From Alterirhizorhabdus solaris (GTDB taxonomy: Bacteria > Pseudomonadota > Alphaproteobacteria > Sphingomonadales > Sphingomonadaceae), in NCBI RefSeq assembly GCF_007785815.1, contig NZ_VNIM01000004.1:46797-110796 (forward strand): DNA of 64,000 nucleotides, written 5' to 3'. The position numbers were made by a program, and so were the translations under genes. The notes beneath the pieces were generated by a model. It had not been told where the DNA came from, did not search any database, and was given only the letters and a program-made list of their open reading frames with translations. Positions within the stretch are counted from its first letter, which is position 1; every line of letters starts with the position of its first letter. Shown here piece by piece: positions 1-6,633 of the stretch.

Positions 1-1062
1 GAGCGGACGGACCCCTGCCAGCGTATCGACCAGCTTGGCGATCAGCGGCGAGTTGCCACCGGGCTGCTCGGGCAGTGGCGGCAGGTCGGGCAAGGCGACG
101 CCGCTCAGCGCTGAAAGGGCGAGAACGATCGACCGCCTGAGCGCCAGATCGAACTGAAGATACACGGCATGCGGATCACCCGGTTTGGGCGCGCCGACGG
201 TGCCGGTGAACTGCATCGTCCCCAAAGTCGAGAATTGCAACACGTGGAAGAGGATCGCCTGATGATCCACCGGTTCGCCGCTCGCCTCCTCGTAATATCG
301 CACCAGCTCGGCCAGCGGCGCACCGAGCGGTTCGTAGCTGTCCCGCATCCCAATCGTGGCGATATCGGTCATCGGATCGCCGATCATGCTGAACTCGAAA
401 TCGTACAGCCCGGTCATCTTCCCGTCCTCGACGAGGAACTGGCCGGAATCGAACTGAATATAGGTGGCCGCGGTGCGATGCGTCGGCACGTTGCGCCGCA
501 ACCAGCCGATGACGAACTCCAGCAACGGCTCGGGTCGGCTTTTCGTCCGGCGATAATGTGGCAGATACGCTTCCAGCCCCACCAGCGCGATCGCCTCGGC
601 CCCTTCCGGCCGCTCTACTCCGACCGCCTCGAACGGTGCGGTCGGCAAGGCGTGCATCGCCGCCACCGCCTGCATGAAACTACGCCCGACCGCCGATTTT
701 TCCGCCCGGTCCAAGCCTGAGAAGTCGCGCGTGCCGCCGATCGCGTCCATCACCGTACACGGCGGATCGGCGCAGAAACCATGCACCTTCGGCACCGGGA
801 TGCCATGATCGGCCAGAATCCGCTGAATATCCGCCTCGCGCTTCAGTTCGGGGAAGATCGCCACGTCGCCCGATCGGTCGCCCCGCAGGTGCAGATGCAG
901 CGGCGTACCGTCGGCCCGCTCCACGTCGACGAACCAGGCCGGCCGCCAGCGCACCTGTCGCTCCATCCGCACGATCCGCCCGCCAGCGATCTCCTCCACG
1001 AAGCCGCGCAGCCGGGCGACGGCGGCATCGTCATAATCCGGCGTGCCGGCGGTGTCGCTCAT
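1..1062 (-). CDS. APH-fold phosphotransferase, partial (C-terminus beyond window)
   Basis: I translated this frame by hand; it stays open from the ATG at 1062 to the window edge (354 codons). It begins MSDTAGTPDYDDAAVARL and follows the aminoglycoside phosphotransferase fold seen in ACAD10/11-like kinases and many catabolic clusters: an N-lobe, then a catalytic loop at YIQFDSGQFLVEDGK (about residues 205-220) and LYDFEF with the second metal-binding Asp. The usual HGDxxxxN loop is changed: His and Gly are replaced by Gln and Phe, two residues are missing, and the Asn position is Gln, while the catalytic Asp remains. The ATG lies 10 nt after the preceding SnoaL gene with an AGGA ribosome site, so the two are probably cotranscribed. 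The substrate is unknown; it could be a non-aminoglycoside hydroxyl kinase or an inactive relative. Confidence 0.8.
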   Translation of the reverse strand, partial: MSDTAGTPDYDDAAVARLRGFVEEIAGGRIVRMERQVRWRPAWFVDVERADGTPLHLHLRGDRSGDVAIFPELKREADIQRILADHGIPVPKVHGFCADPPCTVMDAIGGTRDFSGLDRAEKSAVGRSFMQAVAAMHALPTAPFEAVGVERPEGAEAIALVGLEAYLPHYRRTKSRPEPLLEFVIGWLRRNVPTHRTAATYIQFDSGQFLVEDGKMTGLYDFEFSMIGDPMTDIATIGMRDSYEPLGAPLAELVRYYEEASGEPVDHQAILFHVLQFSTLGTMQFTGTVGAPKPGDPHAVYLQFDLALRRSIVLALSALSGVALPDLPPLPEQPGGNSPLIAKLVDTLAGVRPL

Positions 1063-1072
1063 CTCGATATCC

Positions 1073-1447
1073 TCAGGCGAATGCTTCGGCGGCGGCACGG
1101 GTATCCATATACTCCCGGCCTTCCACGATTAGGCCGTCGCGGATCGTCAGCAGATTGTGATACCGGTTGCGATAGACGCGGTCGGGAAACGTCATCTCGC
1201 TCCGAGCCTCCACCGCCACGCGATCCCCCTCCGCGGTGAGGCAGGTGATCTCCACCCGCCGTTCCGTCGCGGCGAGCAGACCGCCGCGCACCGATGCGGT
1301 GAAGGCGTCGCGGTCCATGTCGCCGACGCCGAGGATCCACCATTTGACGTCCGGGTGCTGCAACGCCTCGATCGTGTCGCCGTCACCGTCCATCAGCGCC
1401 TGCATATAGCGACGTACCAGCGCCTTGTTGGCTTCGGTGGCAGTCAT
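1073..1447 (-). CDS. SnoaL-like / NTF2-fold protein
   Basis: A 124-residue protein with the classic single-domain SnoaL (NTF2-like) layout: an N-terminal helix (NKALVRRYMQALMDGDGDTI), a ligand-cone strand (HPDVKWWILG) and C-terminal strands with FPDRVYRNRYHNLLTIRDG and a terminal REYMDT. Such proteins act as small-molecule isomerases, cyclases, hydrolases or binding proteins in catabolic and polyketide clusters; the exact reaction cannot be read here. The start ATG is preceded by GGGAG. Its stop is 10 nt upstream of the APH-like gene, suggesting one transcript. It belongs to the same broad fold as the proteins at 3704-4111 and 24583-25563 but is not obviously close to either. Confidence 0.82.
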   Translation of the reverse strand: MTATEANKALVRRYMQALMDGDGDTIEALQHPDVKWWILGVGDMDRDAFTASVRGGLLAATERRVEITCLTAEGDRVAVEARSEMTFPDRVYRNRYHNLLTIRDGLIVEGREYMDTRAAAEAFA

Positions 1448-1541
1448 GATCGGTTGCTCCCGTGATCGATCCCGGCGTCTGCGGCGGTAGTACCGTCATC
1501 CGCGCCGCCCGGCCGGCACAGGCGTAGCGGCTCGCCCCCGC

Positions 1542-1569
1542 CCCGAACCTGTCTCGCGACAGGCTCGGG
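1542..1569 (-). terminator. Hairpin after the Old Yellow Enzyme gene
   Basis: A near-perfect stem lies 15 nt beyond the stop codon of the flavin oxidoreductase. The arms CCTGTC and GACAGG enclose a TCGC loop, extended by CCCGA pairing with TCGGG after one mismatch. There is no clear U-tract, so it could be an intergenic palindrome rather than an intrinsic terminator, but its place between two same-strand genes fits transcript ending or mRNA end protection. Confidence 0.45.
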
Positions 1570-1584
1570 CAGGCGCGGGCAGGC

Positions 1585-2751
1585 TCAGTCGAGCCGGGCC
1601 AGCATGTCGCGGACGTAGGCGTTGGTCGGCTCGCCGCGTCGCACCCGGTTCGGCCATTCCGGGTCGGCGATCAGCGCGCGGCCGAGTGCGATCATGTCGA
1701 ACTCGCCGGCCGCGATGCGGGCGGCGGCATCGTGGAAATTGCGCTCCACCGCCGCACCACCGGTACGGAACGAGGAGAACAGCCCCTCCGACAGCCCGAT
1801 GCCGCCGACCGCCACCGTCGGCCTGCCGCTCAGCTTCCGTGCCCAGCCGGCCAACGACAGCGGCGATCCGTCGAACGCGGGTGCGCTGAAGTAGATCGTG
1901 CTGGCATCGATCAGGTCGACACCGGCCTCCGCCAGCGCTCGCATCAGCACGCCCAGCTCGTCCGGCGTCTCGGCGATCCTCGCGTTGAAATCCTGCTGCT
2001 TCCACTGGCCGAAACGGAACATGATCGGCATGTCCGGTCCGATCGCCGCGCGGATCGCCCGCACCACCTCGACGCCGAACGTGGCGCGCGCGGCCATATC
2101 GCCGCCATAGCGATCGGTGCGGCGGTTGGTCTGCGGCCAGAAGAAGCTGTCGATGAGGTAACCGCTCGCGCCGTGGATCGCGATGCCGTCGAAGCCGACC
2201 GCCTTGGCGTTGGCGGCGCTGCGGGCGAAACCCGCCACCGCATCGGCGATCTCCTCCTCGCGCATCGGCCGGGTCGGCGCGATCACGCGGGCGATGTAGT
2301 CGGGCGTCACCGTCGAATAGCCGTCATCCGGACCCCACAGGCCCGATGGCCGCAGCGATGGCGCGGCCGGTTGTGGCCCCGTTCCCTCGACGCGGAACGC
2401 GCCCTGATGCCAGAGCTGGGGAAAGATGCACCCGCCCTCGGCATGAACCGCCGCCACCACCGCGCGCCATCCGGCCAGCGCCCGCTCGCCGTGGAGCAAC
2501 GGTATATGCGTCGGGGCGCCGCTACCCTCGCCGAGCGAGGCCGCCTGATCGACGCCCACGCCCTCGGTCACGATCAGCCCGGTGCCCCCGGCGACGCGCT
2601 TGCGATAATAATCGATCACGGCGGCATCCGGCGTGTTGCCGGGCGATGCGCTGCGCGTCATCGGCGCCATCGCCAGCCGGTTCGGCAGCGTCAGCCCACG
2701 CAGGGTGATGGGCTGAAAAAGCGGATCGAGCGCTGGGTCGTGGCTCATCAT
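1585..2751 (-). CDS. Old Yellow Enzyme family NADH:flavin oxidoreductase
   Basis: A 388-residue FMN-dependent TIM-barrel oxidoreductase of the OYE family, full length. Visible hallmarks are the N-terminal LFQPITLRGLTLPNRLAMAPM, the substrate/FMN segment HGASGYLIDSFFWPQTN followed by RTDRYGG, the phosphate-binding VAVGGIG segment, and ALGRALIADPEW near the C-terminus. OYE proteins reduce activated C=C bonds with NAD(P)H; in degradation clusters they often act on enones or cyclic ketones. AAGGAG lies 10 nt upstream of the ATG pair at 2751/2748. It is divergent from the SDR at 2876. The native substrate is unknown. Confidence 0.93.
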   Translation of the reverse strand: MMSHDPALDPLFQPITLRGLTLPNRLAMAPMTRSASPGNTPDAAVIDYYRKRVAGGTGLIVTEGVGVDQAASLGEGSGAPTHIPLLHGERALAGWRAVVAAVHAEGGCIFPQLWHQGAFRVEGTGPQPAAPSLRPSGLWGPDDGYSTVTPDYIARVIAPTRPMREEEIADAVAGFARSAANAKAVGFDGIAIHGASGYLIDSFFWPQTNRRTDRYGGDMAARATFGVEVVRAIRAAIGPDMPIMFRFGQWKQQDFNARIAETPDELGVLMRALAEAGVDLIDASTIYFSAPAFDGSPLSLAGWARKLSGRPTVAVGGIGLSEGLFSSFRTGGAAVERNFHDAAARIAAGEFDMIALGRALIADPEWPNRVRRGEPTNAYVRDMLARLD

Positions 2752-2875
2752 CGGTTACCTGCTCCTTTCGGGTTGCCCGTCCTGACGCGTCGCAGCGGCG
2801 ATGAGTCCTGTCGCGGGGTAGGTGGCGCGCCGGGCGGGCCGCCGCATCACCGCCATCATCGAGGAGCGGATCGAC

Positions 2876-3685
2876 ATGGACCGGCTGCGGGACAAGATAT
2901 GCATCGTCACCGGCGCCGGCAGCGGCATCGGTCGCGCCAGCGCGCGCCTGTTCGCGGCCGAGGGCGCCACCGTGATCGCGGCCGACATCAGAAGTGAAAC
3001 CGCAGAGACGGTCGCACACGAGATCGAGGCCACCGGCGGACGGGCACTGGCGATGACCGTGGATGTCGGAGAAGAAGACCAGCTTGCGCGCATGATCGGT
3101 GATACCGTCGCCGCGTTCGGCCGCATCGACGTGCTGTTCAACAACGCGCTGTTCGTCGATTTCGACATGGCCGCGCGCGATGCCGATTTCCTTGCCTTCG
3201 ATCCGGCGATCTTTCATGCCAACCTGCGCGTGAACGTACTGGGCGCCGTGCTCGCCGCCAAGCTGGCGCTGCCGCACATGCTGGAACGCGGCCGGGGGTC
3301 GATCATCGCTACCTCGTCGGGCAGTTCGATGGGTGGCGATATCACCGCATACAGCTACGGCTCGTCGAAGGCCGCGCTCAACTGGTTCGTTCAGGCGATC
3401 GCCGCCACCTACGGCAAGCGCGGCATCCGCTCGAACGCGATCCTGCCGGGGCCGGTGCAGACGCCGGCCAAACTCCGGTGGACGACGGCGAAAATGGATG
3501 CCGCCTTCATGGAGGTGCTCAACACCCCCTTCATCGGCGAGCCGGAGGATATCGCCGCGATGGCGCTGTTCCTCGCATCGGATGAAAGCCGCTACGTCAA
3601 CGGCATGCTCTACCCCGTCGATGGCGGGCAGAGCTGCACCGTTCCCTTCATCAGCGTCACCCGCGCGCTTCAGGCGGGCGACTGA
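2876..3685 (+). CDS. Short-chain dehydrogenase/reductase (SDR)
   Basis: A 269-residue classical SDR. The cofactor motif TGAGSGIGRAS is at the N-terminus, the NNAL structural motif follows, and the active site is YGSSK in the segment AYSYGSSKAALNWF. The C-terminus has the usual YVNGMLYPVDGG. The ATG at 2876 is chosen because GAGGAG lies 8 nt upstream; an in-frame start at 2822 would add 18 residues without homology. An Asp after the second strand (ADIRSET) favours NAD+ over NADP+. It is 18 nt upstream of the limonene-epoxide-hydrolase-like gene, probably one transcript. The substrate is likely an alcohol intermediate of the local catabolic pathway (inferred). Confidence 0.9.
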   Translation: MDRLRDKICIVTGAGSGIGRASARLFAAEGATVIAADIRSETAETVAHEIEATGGRALAMTVDVGEEDQLARMIGDTVAAFGRIDVLFNNALFVDFDMAARDADFLAFDPAIFHANLRVNVLGAVLAAKLALPHMLERGRGSIIATSSGSSMGGDITAYSYGSSKAALNWFVQAIAATYGKRGIRSNAILPGPVQTPAKLRWTTAKMDAAFMEVLNTPFIGEPEDIAAMALFLASDESRYVNGMLYPVDGGQSCTVPFISVTRALQAGD

Positions 3686-3703
3686 TCGTTCAGAGGAGAT
3701 AAG

Positions 3704-4111
3704 ATGGGCAAACAGCAGGAAGACACCATCCGCGCGTTTCAGGACGCGTGGGGCGACGGCACCGACAGTTCCCGCCCGGATGTGGCAAAGATCCTGTCGA
3801 TGATGGCCGAAGACGCCGAGTGGCAGCTGTGGGTGCCGGGCGGTCCAGTCATCCGGGGCAAGGCCGCCCTGCGCGCTGAAATCGAACAGCAGATGACCTA
3901 TTGCACCAACAACAAGTGCAACGAAGTCGCCATCGTCTCGAACGATCGCATGGTGATGCAGGAACGATCGGACACCGCGATCATCAACGGCCGCCCCTGC
4001 CCACACCAGATGGTCGCGGTCTATGAGCTGGACGAGGAGGGCCGAATCCTAAAATGGCGGGAGTATCTCGACATGGCAGATCTCAACCGCAAGATGGGCG
4101 TAAGGGCCTGA
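3704..4111 (+). CDS. Limonene-1,2-epoxide hydrolase-like / SnoaL-fold protein
   Basis: A 135-residue NTF2-fold protein. Unlike a generic SnoaL protein it shows the limonene-epoxide hydrolase signature: an R-x-D pair in MVMQERSDTAI and a second Asp in the C-terminal KWREYLDMADLNRKMG, corresponding to the Arg-Asp-Asp catalytic set of the LEH family. LEH enzymes add water to epoxides without a covalent intermediate. The conserved residues suggest catalysis, but I infer this from the motif layout only. A ribosome site (GAGGAGA) lies upstream. It follows the SDR closely and converges with the LLM gene at a shared hairpin. Confidence 0.78.
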   Translation: MGKQQEDTIRAFQDAWGDGTDSSRPDVAKILSMMAEDAEWQLWVPGGPVIRGKAALRAEIEQQMTYCTNNKCNEVAIVSNDRMVMQERSDTAIINGRPCPHQMVAVYELDEEGRILKWREYLDMADLNRKMGVRA

Positions 4112-4129
4112 CCGCCCGCCGGGGCGGTC
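4110..4129. terminator. Bidirectional terminator-like hairpin between convergent genes
   Basis: A perfect 8-bp inverted repeat, GACCGCCC and GGGCGGTC with a four-base loop, includes parts of both convergent stop codons (SnoaL/LEH-like gene on plus, LLM gene on minus). It probably ends transcription from both sides, although U-tracts are weak. Confidence 0.55.
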
Positions 4130-5048
4130 ATACCCTCGGCATGATCTCCTCGGCGACCCACTGCAACCGCTCGACATAATCCTGCTTGCCGGTAATGCCG
4201 GGCGGCAGCGGCACGATCGTTTCGTTCACGCCGAGTTCCTTCAGCCAGCCGATCTGATCGAGGATCTGTTGCACGCTGCGGCTGCCCGGCGCGCGCGGAT
4301 CGTCCAGCACCTCATGGTGCGCGCCCACGTTCAGCATCTCCAGCGCAAAGAAAATATCGATCGGTCGGCCGTCGTAGTCCGGCTGGCTCTTGATGAAGTC
4401 GATGCATTCGGGGAATTTTTCGGGCGGGGTGCGGAACGGCGACCAGCCGTTGCCGAACTTCGCCCCCCGCCTCAGCACGCCCTGCGCGTCGCCGCCGAAC
4501 CAGACCGGAAGATAAGGCCGCTGCACCGGCTTCGGCGCGAACCCCACGCCGGAGAATTTCACGAACTCGCCGTCGAACTCGGGCCTGTCCTTGGTCCATA
4601 GCTCGATCATGGCCGCGACATATTCGTCCGCCATCCTCCCGCGCGAGTGGAACGGTACGCCGAGGATATCGAACTCCCCTTCCAGCCAGCCGACGCCGAA
4701 CAGGGCCGTCGCCCGCCCGCCCGAAAGCCAGTCGAGCGTCGACCAGGCCTTGGCTTGCACGACCGGATTCTGCAACGGCAGGATCGTGACCGACGACGAC
4801 AGCCGCATCCGCTCGGTCCGTCCACCGATGAAACCCAGCGCGACCGCGACATGGAAATAATGGTCGCCGGAAAGCCCGACATGCTCGTCCGGAATGATAA
4901 AATGCTCGCCCAACATACATTTGTTGAAGCCTAGTCGATCGGCAATGCTCATTAACTCGCCCACGTCCGGCCCGGTCAGCGCGTGTTCCCACGGCTGAGT
5001 CATCGCCGCGACGTGCATACTGTTCGGTACGCCGACGTTGATCCTCAT
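4128..5048 (-). CDS. LLM-class (luciferase-like) oxidoreductase, possibly F420-dependent
   Basis: A 306-residue bacterial-luciferase-like TIM-barrel protein. Family segments include GEHFIIPDEH, the strand LSSSVTILPLQNPVVQAKAWSTLD split by the active-site region, GVGWLEGEF, and the C-terminal PVWFGGDAQGVLRR and GNGWSPF. The family uses FMNH2 or coenzyme F420. Three genes upstream in the same direction lies the FO synthase, and immediately upstream (100 nt) is an F420:NADPH oxidoreductase, which makes F420 the likely cofactor (inference from context). The ATG at 5048 is preferred over an in-frame start 10 codons earlier because GGAGG sits just upstream. The substrate is unknown. Confidence 0.88.
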   Translation of the reverse strand: MRINVGVPNSMHVAAMTQPWEHALTGPDVGELMSIADRLGFNKCMLGEHFIIPDEHVGLSGDHYFHVAVALGFIGGRTERMRLSSSVTILPLQNPVVQAKAWSTLDWLSGGRATALFGVGWLEGEFDILGVPFHSRGRMADEYVAAMIELWTKDRPEFDGEFVKFSGVGFAPKPVQRPYLPVWFGGDAQGVLRRGAKFGNGWSPFRTPPEKFPECIDFIKSQPDYDGRPIDIFFALEMLNVGAHHEVLDDPRAPGSRSVQQILDQIGWLKELGVNETIVPLPPGITGKQDYVERLQWVAEEIMPRV

Positions 5049-5148
5049 CGCATCCTCCAGACCGTTCGTGCATGTCATGACGGCGATCGCCGCCGGTCAA
5101 ACCTTCCGGGGGAGAGGGCCGGCGGGCGTGCCCGTTCCGCGCGGCGCT

Positions 5149-5805
5149 TCAATCCTGCGGTGGCAAGAGCGCGCCGGTGATGCGAATGCCGGCGCCATCC
5201 ACCTTGTACGTCTTGTTCAGGAAGATGAGGATCGAGGTGAGCGCCTCCGCCGCCGCCGAGTTGACGAGCGCGCCGCCATGCAGCCCGCGCAGGCCCATCG
5301 CGTCGGCCAGCGCCACCACCTTGCCACGGGCGACCTTGTCATCGCCGAATACCAGCACGTCGCAGCCGATGTCGATATCCTGCGCCAGCTTGTGCGCGGC
5401 CACGTTGTGGAAGGCGGAGACCGTCGTCACCCCCTCCCCCAACGCCGATTGCGCCCGCACCGCCGCGCTGCCTTCCGCCGGCAGTTGCACCCGCATCACC
5501 TTCGGAGGCACCAGCGGCACCGTAGTATCTACGACAATCTTGCCGGCGACGTGCGGCCGGATCTCCGCCAGCGTCGCATCCTGCGCAGCGAACGGCACCG
5601 CCACGATCACCACGTCGCCGGTCGCCGCCGCTGCCACATTGGTCATGCCGGCGATGCCGTGGCCCAATGCCGCGGCCTTTTCCCCGGCCGCCTGCGCGCT
5701 GCGCGAGCCGATGATGACCCGCCGCCCGGCCTTCGCCAGCCGCCATGCGATCGCAGCACCGAGATTGCCCGTGCCGCCAACGACGGCGATCGTCTCTCCG
5801 TTCAC
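5149..5805 (-). CDS. npdG: NADPH-dependent F420 reductase
   Basis: A 218-residue single Rossmann-domain protein beginning MNGETIAVVGGTGNLGAAIA, with GSRS after the second strand (NADP 2'-phosphate contact), VIVAVPF, and a C-terminal helix containing GGALVNSAAAEALTSILI. Length and layout match F420:NADP oxidoreductases (Fno/NpdG), which pass hydride between NADPH and coenzyme F420. Its ATG overlaps the stop of the SDR upstream by 4 nt (ATGA), showing translational coupling. With FO synthase at the head of the same run of genes it forms an F420 supply-and-recycling unit. An alternative is an F420-independent NADP-binding relative, but the neighbourhood argues against it. Confidence 0.88.
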   Translation of the reverse strand: MNGETIAVVGGTGNLGAAIAWRLAKAGRRVIIGSRSAQAAGEKAAALGHGIAGMTNVAAAATGDVVIVAVPFAAQDATLAEIRPHVAGKIVVDTTVPLVPPKVMRVQLPAEGSAAVRAQSALGEGVTTVSAFHNVAAHKLAQDIDIGCDVLVFGDDKVARGKVVALADAMGLRGLHGGALVNSAAAEALTSILIFLNKTYKVDGAGIRITGALLPPQD

Positions 5806-6629
5806 GCGCCGGAGCTCTTCATCGCGGCAAATCGCATCATGTCGGCATACACGGCCGAATGCGCGGTGAAGCCGCCGTCCGCCACGATCGACGCCCCGGT
5901 GACGTATCGCGACTGATCGGAGGCGAGGAATGCCGCGACCTCCGCGATATCCTCGGGCCGGCCGAGGTCGGGCATCAGGTTATGCTCCTTCATCAGCGTC
6001 TGCGCCTCGGATGGCATGTTCTCGTCGAGCGCTTCGGTCATCACCAGGCCGACGACGATCACGTTCGCGCGAACCTTCTGCTTGCCGTATTGCGTGGCGA
6101 CATATTTCGACAGGCCGATCAACCCGGCCTTGCTGGTGCCATAGGCGGGATAATCGAGGTCACCGCCGACGCCTTTGCCCGATCCGGTGAAGATGATCGA
6201 CCCGCCACCAGCAGCGATCAGATGGGGCACGCCATGCTTGGCGCACAGCATCGCGCTCGTCAGGTTGGTGGTGAGCGTGCGGTTCCAGAAATCGATGTCC
6301 ATGTCGCCGATCAGCGCATCCTCGAACATCGCCCCAGTCTGCGCCGCGTTCGAGTGGACGATGTCCAGTCGGCCGAACCGCGCGACGGTCGCGGCGAAGC
6401 CGGCCCTGACTGACTCCTCCTGCGCCACGTCCATCGCCACGGCCAGCGCCTCGCCGCCCAGTGCCTCGATCTCGGCGACCACGCCGGCGAGCTTCGCCTC
6501 GGTCCGCCCCGTCACCGCCACCTTCGCACCGCGCGTGGCGAACAGCTTGGCCGTCGCCCGGCCGATGCCGCTGCCGCCGCCGGTGATAATCGCCACCTTG
6601 CCGTCCAGCGGCCGCCTGTCGTCGGTCAT
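5802..6629 (-). CDS. Short-chain dehydrogenase/reductase (SDR)
   Basis: A 275-residue classical SDR with TGGGSGIGRATAK near the N-terminus, SNAAQTG in place of the NNAG motif, and active site YGTSK. An Arg after strand 2 (TGRTEAK) points to NADP(H). The long C-terminal tail (TAHSAVYADMMRFAAM) resembles that of the SDR at 12732-13559, so the two are probably paralogues. It sits between fbiC and npdG: AAGGAG inside the last codons of fbiC is its ribosome site, and it overlaps npdG by 4 nt. Its presence inside the F420 unit is unusual and suggests a substrate shared with the LLM enzyme (inference). Confidence 0.9.
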   Translation of the reverse strand: MTDDRRPLDGKVAIITGGGSGIGRATAKLFATRGAKVAVTGRTEAKLAGVVAEIEALGGEALAVAMDVAQEESVRAGFAATVARFGRLDIVHSNAAQTGAMFEDALIGDMDIDFWNRTLTTNLTSAMLCAKHGVPHLIAAGGGSIIFTGSGKGVGGDLDYPAYGTSKAGLIGLSKYVATQYGKQKVRANVIVVGLVMTEALDENMPSEAQTLMKEHNLMPDLGRPEDIAEVAAFLASDQSRYVTGASIVADGGFTAHSAVYADMMRFAAMKSSGA

Positions 6630-6633
6630 TCGC

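Noticed and set aside
2522..4006. Long minus-strand open frame opposite the SDR and LEH-like genes
   Set aside because: It runs antisense to clear SDR and LEH coding sequence, is Arg/His/Asp-rich as expected from reverse-frame reading of high-GC genes, and has no motifs.
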